From: Neolentinus lepideus HHB14362 ss-1
Lineage: Eukaryota > Basidiomycota > Agaricomycetes > Gloeophyllales > Gloeophyllaceae
Reading direction: 5' to 3'
Assembly: GCA_001632425.1 (NCBI GenBank)
Contig: KV425620.1
Span: forward strand, 6,145 to 70,144
DNA length: 64,000 nucleotides
Shown here: piece after piece, positions 21,515 through 34,040 of the stretch
Layout: each line of letters begins with the position of its first letter
Position numbering within the stretch: position 1 is the stretch's first letter
Program-made: the position numbers and the translations under genes
The notes under the pieces: generated by a model
What the model saw: the letters and a program-made list of their open reading frames with translations, nothing else
The model's database searches: none
What the model was told of the DNA's origin: nothing

Positions 21515-24095
21515 GGCGCGCGTAACTCAAGATTGGACGCAAAACAATCTCTGTTTTGTGCTGGATTTGACAAACTGTATCGACAGACAGGAGAGGGATG
21601 CGACAATAGGACAGGACCAGACAGCAGGAGGTCAGATACAAGGCTACACAGCAAGACAAGCGCCCTCAGGTCAGAGACAGGCTGAGTGAATCTCTTACAG
21701 GATTATATGAATACAGGCAAGTTAGAGCGCAGATTACCGCCCTCTGGATCTGTTATGTCGAAGTGAAAAATATAATAGACTGAGAGCAATCCTGACGGCG
21801 GCGTGGTGGTGAGGTTGGAAAAAGAAACGACAGACACGCTCAAGAAAGTCGCGGAGTTTCTAGGCCTCATCTTTATTTGGCCGTATTTGCGTTCCCGCCA
21901 CATGGACAGCTCAGACGCTTCCTTGAATCCTTTCAGCTTCCGGACAATCAAAGTCAATCAGTAATATATGTGGCTCTCTCTCGTTCTGCTATGATAACTG
22001 TCGATCTGAGCGCTGAAACCGTCATTGGATACTGTCAATATTGCGAATCCTACAGGAAAGACAGGAGCTCAGCGTCTAGGCCATCTTTATGGTGCTAGTA
22101 TTGAATCATAATCCCAATAACTTCTGCGCACTTCGAATCAAGGGACGTTTCAAGTCAGGAGATTCCTTCATAATGTTCAAACGCCCACTAAGCTAGTGTA
22201 CCTTCTTTTAATAGAATGCTGAGCACTTGCTCCGGACGGTTAGCCGGCCTTCCGACACAACGGTTACTTCCAAGACCTTGCCGTCGTGTGAAGAGCTCAA
22301 AGATGTTGATGCGCAGATCTGCGCACTGATAAATCGTCGCACTGGTGTTGAGACGCAGGCCCCTGGCTTTGAAAGGGTACGTAGCGTCACCTGTTTGCAA
22401 ACATTAGTCGCACCTCGGAAATGTACTTGTGGAGCGTCCGTCACCTCAGCAACCCAAAAGTAGCCCGCACTCGAATGCCACTTGCAATCTGCTGACGAGC
22501 GCTTAGGCTTTCGACAGGCAATTTCCAGTTCTCAGCCCGCCGTGGTTGTTTGGCTTTGTAGCCGTCCGCAGCGAGACCAATATGAATTGCGTCTACTGTT
22601 TTGCAGACAGCTGTCACACATTGTCGTGAAGCTAGGCCTGGTGAGCAGTTTCAACTTATCAGCGCAGACTCCACCGTTGCTGTTGGCTCAGGTGTGCAGT
22701 ATTTGGAGTATAGTGCCCTATCGACGCCATTTCTATGGTGTCTTGCGATAATACTACCTCTGATTGCGAAGAGCCTACAGCCGAAAGCGAAGTGGCCTTG
22801 TTTGATCCTTGGCTTGATCCTTGGCTTGATCGATCACTCCCCATTTCAATCTCCATGGACTGAATCAACGAATATATGGGGAATAGGTCTCTTATCGAAT
22901 CTATCTCCTGCCAGACCAGTCATGTCTGTTGTAAGGCTTTCCGTCTTCACATACTACTGGATCTGTTCCAACTGCTTCCATCGTCACTTCTGAAAATACT
23001 ACATCATGCAAACGACCTCGGAACTGCAGCAAGACCTGGCAACTAAACGTCTGCCACCACTTGCCTGTTTTGCGTCCTGCCCTCGCCTTGAGATGTACCA
23101 AACTTCCTCGCTTATGACATCGTACCAATGTCCTGCGGGTCCAGGCAACGGCTCTCCAGCAAGCGTCGACCGAAGGTGTCATGCGCGTCCAATCCAAGTG
23201 CGCTAGTCTAAAGATGTGTTCTCTGGGATCCGAAGGGGACTATCAATAGGCCCACGATGCTTTCACCGCTTTCCGCCATCTAGAGCACTTAACGATATTT
23301 CGGGTTCGAGAGCCTCAGACGGATCTTGTCGCTTCGCACCTTTTCACATCGGCACATCTCTTGTTCTCCGCGTCAATGGAACTAGGCAAATTCAATGCCG
23401 GACACTTTAATGATAGTGGAACGTCTCGCAGCTTTACCATCTGTTACCGGCGCGCTTCTCTGTTGATTCCTTGGTCGAAATGAGTCGGCTGATGCTGGAA
23501 AATTGAACGTAACAAAATCGAGCGTCGTCGACCGCCATGAGCTTTCTACGGAAGGCTCACCCACGGATTTTTGATCTTGTGCGATTTTCCTCTACAAGGG
23601 AAGCATGATTGGGTCCTCATGTCTTCGCTGGCAGGGCTAGATCGGTCCTAAGGTCGATGGCAATGTTCAACATGACGCTATGGAGAAGATGCTGCTTTCA
23701 AGACCAGCGCCTGTTCCGGTGGCACCGGCACCCTAGAATAGGGCGGGTATCAAGATATGGGAAGTGCAGGTAGAGATGCGTAGGACGTAATATATCGAGT
23801 GGCGTCTTACCTGACTTCAATGATTTATTGTTCCTGGTGCGAGTCGGAGGAAAGTCTGATCTGCTTCTCAGTGATGAGATCATCCGATCAAATATCCCTT
23901 GAGATTTTGGTAGGATATTGCAGGATTCAGACTAGTTCGTATGGTATATACTGTTGACTAAGGAATCGCGAAGAAAGGTAGAGAAAGGTCTGTTTCAAGG
24001 AAAGTCATGTGACAGAGACGCGTCTTGGAACAAGACCGGCTCGTTCAAACGGACAACGGAGGGAGTCTTCTTTACTTTGCGGCGGTCTCCGCTAA
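21515..24095. other. Long stretch without a confident gene
   Basis: About 2.6 kb with frames up to 130 codons (22601-22993 plus; 22901-23197 minus), none of which matches a family I recognise. A 12-mer (CTTGATCCTTGG) is repeated in tandem two and a half times at about 22803-22831. The region next to 21514 must hold the promoter of the CPSF6-like gene and the part before 24096 that of the small cysteine-rich gene. Confidence 0.4.
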
Positions 24096-24709
24096 ATGCC
24101 TGCTGTCATTGACCTTACCAATTCCGATTCCGACAGCTCTGAGCAAGACATCGAGTCGCGCTCGAACACAGTATCAAGCGAACCTCCCAACGATGGGCCT
24201 AACTCTTCCATCCCGAAGCCTCTCGTGAAAGCCGTCTCCAGCGTGTCCGAAAAGCGCTTACGGGAGATTGTGCTGGATCTCGCTGCGCAGGTGCCCGCTG
24301 CGAAGCAGTTCCTCGAGCAGGAGCTGCTTGTCGCGAACGGCGCCAAACGCCCGTCCACCGTGAGGTGGGAGACATGCGAGAAGTGCGCCGAAGAATTCGA
24401 TATGGGAGAAGAGCGGGAGGACGGCGAGTGCGTCTACCACCCTGGTAACTCGACTTTCTTCTGCATCACCGTCACCTTTCCCACTGACGCATATCTAAAA
24501 CACGTATAGGTGAGATGATGCCAGACTATGAAGAAGGTTTCGTCGACTGGGACGAGTCCTGCCACGGCCCTGTCGATACGGAGGAGAACCGCAGGCAGTA
24601 CCCGGAGAACTTCATCTGGACGTGCTGCGATGAGCTCGGCACTGCGTCGGGGTGTGTGCGGGATGAGCATGCTCCCGCCCGAGCTTCTAGGAAGAGAGCG
24701 CGGCATTGA
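24096..24709 (+). CDS. Small cysteine/histidine-rich conserved protein
   Basis: 182 residues from exons 24096-24444 and 24510-24709. The N-terminus is acidic and Ser-rich and starts PAVIDLTNSDSDSSE, which looks like a SUMO-interacting motif (hydrophobic VIDLT followed by acidic/Ser residues). The C-terminal half has CEKCAEEFD, GECVYHPGE, DESCHGP, WTCCDE and GCVRDEHAP: spaced Cys and His residues that probably bind zinc. It ends in a basic ASRKRARH, a possible nuclear signal. I recall similar uncharacterised fungal proteins but no function. Confidence 0.82.
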
Positions 24710-25385
24710 TTAATGCGGACATCCTCGTCTCCGGTATTCCTGTATTCCCGTCCAGAAGTCTGAGCGGGAGCGAGATGAACAGATGCCGTTGCCAGATGCA
24801 ACTGGAGCCACCAATAGCAGGTAGCAACCGTTACCAACTTTCCTCTTAACTGCGCATGCATATTTGCTTACCTTCACTAATCGGTTCGCAGTATATCAGA
24901 CGGATTTCAAAAGGCTACAGGAACGGAGTAGTAATGCGGGCGGTTGTGTACTCATAGCACAATTAATGCAAGCAAGACGAGTTGATTCCCATATAGCGAG
25001 GATGACGACAGCGGATGATACATACGAGGGCTACAAGACAGTTAACTACAGTTTACATCCACTATACAACCGCAGGGAAGTTACGAGAGTACAAGTAAGA
25101 GCTTTGCATAGCGATGCGACAACAACTATTTCAAGGTCCAATTCCAAACAGCATAACTTCCAACTCTACAGGTGCTTGAACGAAAACAGATTTGAACGGG
25201 GGTTTCTCGAATGAAGACGAACGGTGAAAGGTTTCCATATATCGATAATGATGAAGAATCATATCGCATGTCGGTGCGCTCTCGTCGTCCAATAAGTTAT
25301 TTTCTTTCAAATTCTTCACGGACCTTGTATGAGGTGAGTCATCAAGGCATCCATCATGCTGCGATCTGTCTGAGCGGCGCCAACA
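24710..25385. other. Intergenic, convergent 3' ends
   Basis: Space between the 3' ends of the plus-strand cysteine-rich gene and the minus-strand unknown gene. Short frames only (up to 116 codons at 24864-25214), without recognisable features. Confidence 0.5.
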
Positions 25386-26147
25386 CTAAGCGCCACAATC
25401 CACCATCTCCCAGTCCTGGTCCGTCTGCGTCGGAAACGGCGCCAGCGACACCTCGCGAACCTCCGGCTTCATCACCACATCGCCATCCTGATCCCGCTCA
25501 ACGATCCGCTCAAGCTCTCGCGTCGCCGACAGTATTGACACAGCCAGGCGCGGGCCCATCATCAGAATCTTTTGCCCCTCGGGCGAACACCGCATGCGTG
25601 TCAGGATAGCCACGCGGTACAGGTCCGGTTCTCGCTTGCCACGCTGCGGACGGCGGATTGAGATGCGTGGAGCAGGGCCGGTCGAGTGTGGTGAGAGTGG
25701 CGAGGATGATCGATGTTGGGCGGGCGAAGGGGCAGGAACATATGATTTGGGAACCGGGATGCGAGAAGGCATGGCGTTAGAGGGGAGAGCCGATGTGCCT
25801 GAATGGAGAGCCAGGTTGTGGTCCGAAAAGGTTCTGGTCAAACCTCGGCGACGCTCTCGTTGCTCCTTGTAGAAGCGAAGCGTCCTGTTATACGGCACAA
25901 GCGACGAGCAGTCAGGCGTGTGGGCAGTAGTGCTTGTCTGCTTCGATGGTACTTCGTCGGTGTAAAGAGCGTCGTCTGGACAGATGTCCGAGAGAACTGC
26001 AAAGGAGATGGTTCGTCGCAGGGGTCTTGTGCTGGTTCTCGCTACCTTGGTTGGTTTTGGCGTGGAGAACGACGACGTCCGCTTCCTGACACCCGAGACA
26101 GGGATAGATGACGAGGGCGAAGAAGTAACGGAGACAGCGCAAGACAT
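25386..26147 (-). CDS. Unknown Ser/Pro/Arg-rich protein
   Basis: Intronless frame of 253 codons from the chosen ATG at 26147 (the frame stays open up to 26210). The N-terminal part is rich in Ser, Pro and Thr (SVTSSPSSSIPVSGVRKRTSSF), followed by basic stretches and LRRTISFAVLSDICPDD; the C-terminal third is more ordered: DLYRVAILTRMRCSPEGQKI, MGPRLAVSILSATRELERIV, and a final DQDWEMVDCGA. The ordered segment and long open frame argue for a real gene. I do not recognise the family. Confidence 0.68.
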   Translation of the reverse strand: MSCAVSVTSSPSSSIPVSGVRKRTSSFSTPKPTKVARTSTRPLRRTISFAVLSDICPDDALYTDEVPSKQTSTTAHTPDCSSLVPYNRTLRFYKEQRERRRGLTRTFSDHNLALHSGTSALPSNAMPSRIPVPKSYVPAPSPAQHRSSSPLSPHSTGPAPRISIRRPQRGKREPDLYRVAILTRMRCSPEGQKILMMGPRLAVSILSATRELERIVERDQDGDVVMKPEVREVSLAPFPTQTDQDWEMVDCGA

Positions 26148-28304
26148 GGTGGTATAATGATAGAGCTGATGGTAGGAACAGAAGAGGCCCCCTATGAAAT
26201 CTTTGTCCATGCTCGGAACAAAAGGACAGCCCCGGCCGGCCAGTCATAAAGCCTCGTGGGAACAGCGAGGTGCCACAAACGTCACACCCCAACCACATTT
26301 GCTCCGCAGTCGCGCCACTGCCGTTCTGGGCCCTCATCTTACGCGATCAACGCAGGCTGTGGCTGTGCACCGACGGAGTCAGCTGCAGCCACGGCGCAGC
26401 CTGTGTCACGCTGTGCTGTGCGTAGCGACGTGGCAGCGATCGGGATGAGTCTGTCCACCGGGAAACAGAAACCTGCAGATACTTTGAGCTGATGCATCAC
26501 TGAACATCACAGTTGTGATACAACTCAATGTTTGATAATCCCATCATTGGCAGACCGTTTATAGTAGTAGCCTGCCTGGGGAAGTCGCCGAGTACGTCCT
26601 CAGCTTTCTCAGCATTCCGAGTCAGGCATACCAAGACAAGCATGAGTATACTGGAGTGACTCGGGATGGTGGGAAAGCGCGAGGCGGTATGCGGCGCTCG
26701 ACTTCCATTCGTTCGCTTCCGTTCCCCGAAGATTGAAGAGCCGGTATGGAAACGCGTCAGGCGACGCGCTGCCGGTAATGCAAAACTGCGAGCGTATTGT
26801 CCGAGGGCATCCAAACAGGAAATGCCATAGGATCACTGACAATTGACCTCATGTCACTATTCTCAGACTCAATATGATCTGACACGCACATTAAGATTCA
26901 GGAAGAGCATTTCGCATCTTATCCAGCAGAACCGTGGTCACCAGTCCCGATCCAGCGGAGCAAGGCAATGCATATCACAGATAGGTGATTACTGACTGTC
27001 GATAAGCAGCTAACAATGATCGTAGCTGAAAGTGCCGCCACTTCGTATGGCCTGAAGATACCTCATCATCTCAAGGGTCCAGGCACGGAAGAGTTGTCAG
27101 ATAGACCCCTAAACAAAGACGTTCGAGGCTGGGTAAAGTTACGAACTGAGTATACCGGCGCCAACATCTAACAGGTAGTTCCGCTCGGTGATAGGGGATA
27201 GTACACTCGTGGAAGCTTCACGCTCTAGGAAAAGACTTGAATCAGTTCTGCCATTCAAGACGTTCATAAGTAGCGAACGGAAATCCGAACTGCACCTTCA
27301 ACCCCTTGCAGCAGGCGTTCATCATGCGTCTCGAAGGGCCTCTACATTTCGAGCAATCAGGCAATGCCTCACCTGAAACTTATCCAGAGTGGCATTTCTC
27401 ACTTTGGAACCAATGTCCGGCATACACTTCGTTGAAGCAGCTTCACATGTCAAGCGGGGAGATTGCGGTGTCTCCCGAAACTTTAGGCAGTAAGGTTAAT
27501 CGTCTCCAAGGGCTATCGCATGGCTATAAGTCTGGATAAAGGGACAGCGAAGAGACGCGCAGACTGCATCCAAGGCGGGAAGTCCCAGGTGGCATAGCAG
27601 CAGACGCGAGGAACGTTCTTCGTTGTCTAGAGCAAGGTTACGACATGGACAAAGCGCGAAAGGAGACCGGCGCAGAGCTTCGAGAGCAGTGAGGCAATAC
27701 GTCTATCGACTAGCCCAGACCGAATAGCGGATGGAAGATGCACGAGCAAGGTCATCGGAGAACGCTTCGGATAGCTCCCAGAAACTGAAGTGCATTGAAT
27801 CTGGCCTCCTTCCCCGGTCTGTCTAGAGGCTAGTCTATTTGTTCGCGCATCTATCTTGCATGACCGACGCAATCGCAGGATTGTTAGGACCAATATTGGG
27901 GATTATTCTTCGAAGAAAAGTATGGCTGGAAGGTCACATAACCAGCCAACAGTAACTGGATGGGGAGAAGCAGTAGTACCTATAGTAGTCCGCAGACGAC
28001 AGCCAGACATTCCGGTGTTGTTTTATAATCCAGCGTTTGAACTTTTCGAAACGAGGTCACCAGAACACCGAGACCCTAGCTGTACTCGTATCCCTTAAGA
28101 CCATAACAAGAAAAAGACAAGAAACGCGTCCGTCGAGCGCGACGACGAGGAGCAGACCGAAAATATCCCGCGATATTAAATAATTCTGAGATACAAAGCT
28201 TCAGATAAGCGAAATACCCCTATCTACTACTAAAGCCGCAATGCTAGCTATCGCATCTTCTGTTTATTCTCGTCTCTTTGCATTATTATTGCAGGACACA
28301 AAAG
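26148..28304. other. Long stretch without a confident gene
   Basis: About 2.2 kb of short frames (up to 105 codons, 26497-26814 minus) without family resemblance or plausible exon chains. The right end is the promoter of urease. Confidence 0.45.
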
Positions 28305-31300
28305 ATGCATCTTTTACCAAGAGAAGAGGCAAAATTACTGCTGCACCAGGTTCCGACCATGCATTCACTTGAATTTGCTGTATCTCAGACGCTACGACCT
28401 TGAACAGGCTGGTTTCTTGGCCCAGAAGCGCCTCGCACGAGGGCTGAAGCTGAACCAGGCGGAGGCAATAGCATTGATTGCAAGCCAGTTACAAGAACGT
28501 ATCAGGGATGGCCATCATTCCGTTGCGGAGCTGATGCACCATGGGAAGACGTTGCTTGGGCGAAGACATGTCTTACCACCGGTTCCTGGTCTTCTGCATG
28601 AGATTCAGGTTGAAGGCACATTTCCTGATGGGTAAGACATAAACCAAACCCGCATTCTATCATTATTGATGAGATGCGTGTTCAACAGTGTTTTTCTTGT
28701 GACTGTGCATGACCCCATCTGCACGGAAGATGGCGACCTCGTTGCAGCGCTCTACGGATCTTTCCTCCCTGTACCCCCAGACAACCTCTTCCCCATCGCA
28801 GATGTATCTGAATACGCGAAGGAGAAAGCTCCTGGAGCAGTCATTGTCAAGAAAGACCGGATCGTCATCAACAAAGGCCGCGACAGGATCAAGCTGAAGG
28901 TCACGAACAACGGGGACAGACCTATCCAGGTCAGTGAATAATTCGTATAGCTACCAACCGCAGAATACTATACTTAGCGCCTTTGTAGGTCGGCTCGCAC
29001 TACCACTTCATCGAGACGAACGCAAGCCTCTCGTTCGACCGCGCGAAAGCATACGGCAGGCGCTTGGACATCGCAGCGGGGACTGCCGTCCGCTTCGAGC
29101 CAGGCGACCGCAAGACTGTCACCCTCGTCTCCATCGCTGGTGCCAAGACCATATCCGGCGGCAACCTTCTTGCGTCCGGCCCAGTCAACTTTAGCAGGGC
29201 GGACGGGTTGATCAGGAATCTTGTGGATAAAGGGTTTGGGCATGTCCCCGAGCCGGGTGCGCTGGAGGTCAATGAGGACACGGATATCGGGCGAGAGGCG
29301 TATGTTGCTATGTTTGGACCCACGGTGGGTGATCGGGTGAGACTGGGTGATACGTCGCTTTGGATCGAGGTGGAGAGGGACGAGGTGGGTTCTTTCCTAT
29401 TTATAAAGATCCTCAACGCTCAATCCAGGGAAGACTGTATACGGAGATGAAGTCAAGTTCGGTGGAGGTACGACGACTGGCTGGATTCATCAGACACAGC
29501 ATTGACGCATCATTAGGCAAGTCCATACGGGAGGGCATGGGCCAGGCTACCAACCGATCCGCATCTGAATGTCTTGACCTTGTCATCACCAACGCCCTCA
29601 TCGTGGACTGGTCTGGCATATACAAAGTGAGCACGTCGCGCATGTTCGTCATCACTTCACGTAAACACTGTATTACAGGCAGACGTCGGTGTAAAAGACG
29701 GCCGCATCGCAGGCATTGGCAAAGCAGGCAACCCCGACATCATGTCTTCCGTGCACCCGGACCTTGTGATCGGCTCCTCGACCGAAGTCATCGCGGGCGA
29801 AAAGCTCATCCTCACCGCAGGCGCCATTGACGCGCATGTGCACTACATCTGCCCGCAGCAAGTATACGAGGCGCTCGCGTCGGGCACGACGACGATGATC
29901 GGTGGAGGCACGGGCCCAAGCGCAGGCACTAACGCGACGACGTGCACGCCGAGTCCGTTTTACATCAGGCATATGCTTGCAGCTACGGATGGCTTGCCAA
30001 TGAACTTTGCCTTTACTGGGAAAGGGAACGATGCCGGTCCTAAGGCACTGGAGGATGTAGTGCGCGCGGGTGCGGCGGGGTTGAAGTTGCATGAGGATTG
30101 GGGGTCGACGCCGGCTGTTATCAAGAATTGTTTGGATGTGGGAGATAAGTATGACGTGCAGGTAGTCATATTTCCCGTCGCTCTTGAAAGTAGAAGTAAT
30201 GACTATGGCACAGGTGAACATTCACACCGATACGTTGAATGAGAGTGGGTTCGTCCAAAGTAAGTCCTCACGTCAAGGTAGTTGTACTGTGCATCATGAG
30301 TGTGTCTTTACCAGGCACGATCAATGCTTTCGAAAAGCGTACGATTCACACGTACCATACTGAGGGAGCCGGTGCGATCTCGTCAGACCTCGTATCATTG
30401 CTTCCGTCCTGACTCAAGTACAGGCGGCGGACATGCACCAGACATCATCGTTGTGTGCGGTCAGGATAACGTTCTACCCTCTTCCACCAATCCGACTCGC
30501 CCATACGCGACCAACACCCTAGACGAACACATCGATGTATGTATTCCGCACCGTTCTGAGCCCTTACTTGCTCTTAAGATCCGGATAGATGTTGATGGTC
30601 TGCCACCACCTCGATAAATCCATTCCCGAGGATCTCGCTTTTGCTGAATCGCGTATTCGGAAGGAGACAATTGCAGCCGAAGACATGTTACAAGACATGG
30701 GCGCCATTTCCATGATCAGCTCTGACTCCCAAGCCATGGGCCGCGTTGGAGAGGTGATTAGTCGGACGTGGAGGACTGCAAGCAAGATGCGGGAGTTCAG
30801 AGGCCCGCTTGTATCCCTTGGGGACAGTGAAGGAAAAGACAATGCTCGTGTCAAACGTTATATCGCCAAGTACACAGTCAACTCGTACGTTCTTTCGGTT
30901 CAGCACATAGCCTCATACATCTAAATGGCTTTCCAGAGCCATCACCCATGGCATAAGTCATTTGGTCGGGCAAGTGGCCGTTGGTACTTTGGCAGATCTT
31001 GTACTCTGGAAGACGGAAAACTTTGGTGCAAAGCCCGAAATGATACTCAAGTCCGGGGTCATCGCGTGGGCACAGGTAAGTTACTAGTATCGTGCCAGCT
31101 CGTCAGGTGCTGACCAACCGTTTGCTAGATGGGCGACGCAAACGCCTCTATCCCCCTCGTCCAACCCTTCTATTCCAAGCCGATGTGGGGGTCCTACCCT
31201 GCTTCAGCGGCCCTCAATTCCGTCTCCTTCGTTTCGGAGATATCGTTGACGTCAGGTGTCATCAAGTCCTACGGTCTATCTAAGCGCTTCGAGGCTGTCA

Positions 31301-31464
31301 GGAATTGCAGGAACGTGAAGAAGCAGGATATGAAGTGGAACGACGCTACGCCGAAGATGTATGTGGATCCGGAGAACTATGAAGTACGGGCGGATGGGGA
31401 AAGGATGGATCTCGTACCCGCTGCGACGCGGCTGCCCTTGACAAGGGCGTATAATTACTTCTGA
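28305..31464 (+). CDS. URE1: Urease
   Basis: Single-chain eukaryotic urease, 839 residues, hydrolysing urea to ammonia and carbamate in the cytosol; nickel enzyme that needs accessory proteins not seen here. Thirteen exons: 28305-28349, 28408-28631, 28689-28929, 28989-29384, 29434-29467, 29517-29626, 29679-30161, 30214-30259, 30315-30371, 30424-30536, 30589-30884, 30937-31075, 31129-31464 (sum divisible by three). Gamma-like part starts MHLLPREE and has [14 protein letters not shown]; beta-like part has [10 protein letters not shown]. In the alpha part the nickel and active-site residues are intact: [23 protein letters not shown] (carbamylated Lys), [25 protein letters not shown], the flap Cys in MVCHHLDKS, and [13 protein letters not shown]. 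The C-terminus is LTRAYNYF. Nothing suggests loss of function. Confidence 0.98.
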
Positions 31465-31840
31465 TATGAATCGTTCTGCGGGGTTCCAGTTGTATAATTA
31501 CACGTAGGAGCAATGTCGGAAAATTGTAGGTATACGGTATTACCTTGTAGTCGCAGGGTCAATCAATCGCATGTGTGGCTTCTCATCAGGCGAACGATGC
31601 CCTTACGAAGGTGCGGTAAAAGAGCGGATCCTATTGGTAAACATATACTTGGCTTCCCGCCGAATAAATACAATAGATAACGAGCGTGTCATGATACAAG
31701 GACGGATATGGGCTACAATGAGCGATGTGCATCACCATTATATGATGCCATCGATAAGTTAGGAATGGAGTGGGCGTCATGTCATATAAATATGAGCGTT
31801 ACACTTGTTGCACTGAGCTTGCATGCGAGGGTCCCTCGGA
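31465..31840. other. Intergenic between convergent genes
   Basis: 3' regions of urease (+) and the proline-rich gene (-). No structure noticed beyond AT-rich sequence. Confidence 0.5.
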
Positions 31841-32675
31841 TTAGAATTGGCCGTCGCGGGTAGGAAACTGGACCTTAGCCGTGATGGACTGGAGAGCACG
31901 GCCAACTGTGACGACGCTCCCGCGGGGGTCCTTGCGCCTGACAGGCTTGCCTACGCGAGTGGGGTCGTGGTCGAGGAGAAAAACTTCAGTCTCCTCCTGC
32001 CGGGACCTCCTCCACTCTGGGTCGACGGTGAGATATAAGCTAGGTTCATCGCTGTCATGCTCCTGATCCTCGACCGCGACATCGTACGGAATATCTTGCT
32101 CGTAGGCAGCATGGAGCGCATTCCCGTATGGATGGACGATCCTAGGCGACATTTTGAGCTCGAGTTCCGCTTGCTTCGGTGGGGCTGCCATGTATGCTTT
32201 GACTGGTCTCAGAGACGAAGTGGAGCATCCATCGCATTCTTTGCCGGTAGCATCAGAGGCAGCACTACAACGCAAAGTAAGTCGTCAATGCATCAGTGAA
32301 AGTGGATAAGGTAATGAGCCGTACGGGGCGTGGCGCGGAAATTCCCCTGGTCGATATGCCCTCCGAGTTCTCGGTTTACTAGCCAGTCGCGGACTAGGGG
32401 AACCCATCTCGAAGCGAAGGGGAGAACAAGGCTAGTTCAGGGCATGGTTAGTCCACAATGCATTAACAGTTGATGGTGTAACTGACCCTGAGGGCTGAAC
32501 GCGCCGATTGCTCGCCCTTCCTCCTGGGCAGCGTATTGGAGTGTTTGAGATTCCCACCGCCGTCATCCTGAGTCATGCCACCTCTCTGTCTTGGCTCATC
32601 GAAGGAAACAGACCGGACGGGAGTACTCTCAGGGAGCGGTGGCAGTGGTTTGTCGGCTCGCGGAGTGTGTGGCAT
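31841..32675 (-). CDS. Unknown basic, proline-rich protein
   Basis: 239 residues from exons (minus) 32675-32487, 32431-32325 and 32264-31841; all three join in frame with canonical GT-AG introns of 55 and 60 nt. It opens MPHTPRADKPLPPLPES (a PLPPLP type motif typical of SH3 or adaptor ligands), has several basic patches (TLPRRKGE, SKPRTRRAYRP), and a more ordered C-terminal part (SLYLTVDPEWRRSRQEETEVFLLDHDPTRVG is split here only for description) ending in QFPTRDGQF. No signal peptide, no membrane helix. I do not recognise the family. Confidence 0.65.
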
Positions 32676-34040
32676 GGCGAGTATCTCACGTCGTGACTAA
32701 ATTGGAAAAGATGGGATGAGCGTTGTTCGTTTATGGATGTGCTTGATCCGGAGAAGAAGAGAGAAAGGGAACGAAGCACGATTAAGAAGAATGATCGAGA
32801 CAAGAAGAAGACGAAAAGGCGTCTATGCAGTGGAATGCCACTGAGCGTTGTTGAAGTGAAAGGTCGTGGTTGAAGGTGTCGGAAATTCACGGGTTTATAT
32901 GCCTCCTGTGGCAGCTCGCTTAGACCGCGCGAATTTTATGTGGCACGTTGACGATTTGGGATGAAGGTCGTCTTGTTGAATCTGCGCGTCTGGTCACGTG
33001 TGTCGCGACAGTAATCCGCAGCGCGTAGACCTATTGGTCGTATCTGATCCAATGCTTTGAAGCAAGTTGTAGCCGTCATCAGTGAGCAAGTAATATTCCG
33101 CAGCAAGAGACCTAAAACTCGCCGAGGTGGTATCACTTAGATCGTACTGACCAGAGTTGATCGATTTTTGAGCACCTACTATGGAGGAATCGACCAGCCA
33201 TGAAATCTGCTGCTTTGGAGACTACATTGCTAGGCCAGTAAAGCGCTTTGAATTTGAGTGGCATGGGAAGGTGAATAACCGTCTGGTGTTCGCAAAAGAC
33301 TTGAAGCGGTGAAGGACAGTGCTTCCTTATGCTCATCGGGATGCTCGTACGAAATGCCAACTTCGTATCATTAGGTACAACTCTGACCTGGTCAAATGGA
33401 GGGCAGTGGACATGCCGACGTAAGCTGAGGTTCGTTGACTCCAAACTGAGCAGTATCGTTTACTCACTTCTGGTGATTGTATTCAGATTACACATGTTCA
33501 TGGTCTCCTTAAGTTTACACCTGCCGTTATTTGGCCGCTAGCCCGGTCCCATCCTATAGGTTAGGGCATACCTTTATCTGAGACTAAGACGGCAGCACCA
33601 GGTTCTATGGAGACTATCACAAGCCTTTCTTTGTCTTCTATTTCTTTCAGCCGAATGAGGATTCCGGTAAGGATCTAGCAAGTTCTGACGTAGAATGCAG
33701 CTAATTATAAGTTTAGCGCTCGGGTCACTGACCTCAGTGATTTCATTGTGATTAGCGATTCCGCCAAGTTAGGCCTCAAGCTTCAACACTTGACTCTCAT
33801 TACAGTCCAGAACGTATTGTCGCCATTACTTGTAGACCGCTGCTCATCATCAAACAGGAAACGTATTAGCACTAAGATCGAACAGAAGATGAGGTAAACG
33901 CGCCCGTGACTCATGCCGACATCCCCTTCGGCAATCCATCCCGAGCTACCGATCGAAGGATTCGACCTCTTTTATAAACCCATCGAACATTGCAATGTTC
34001 TGTCGGTCATTTCTCTCTTCTGTTTACTCGCTCGTACTAT
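32676..34040. other. No confident gene
   Basis: Contains the promoter of the proline-rich gene on the left and of the MFS gene on the right. Short frames at 33133-33444 (minus) and 33329-33541 (plus) show no family features. Confidence 0.45.

Noticed and set aside
22803..22840. Start of a tandem-repeat or CRISPR-like array
   Set aside because: Only two and a half copies of a 12-mer, no spacers, and the genome is eukaryotic.
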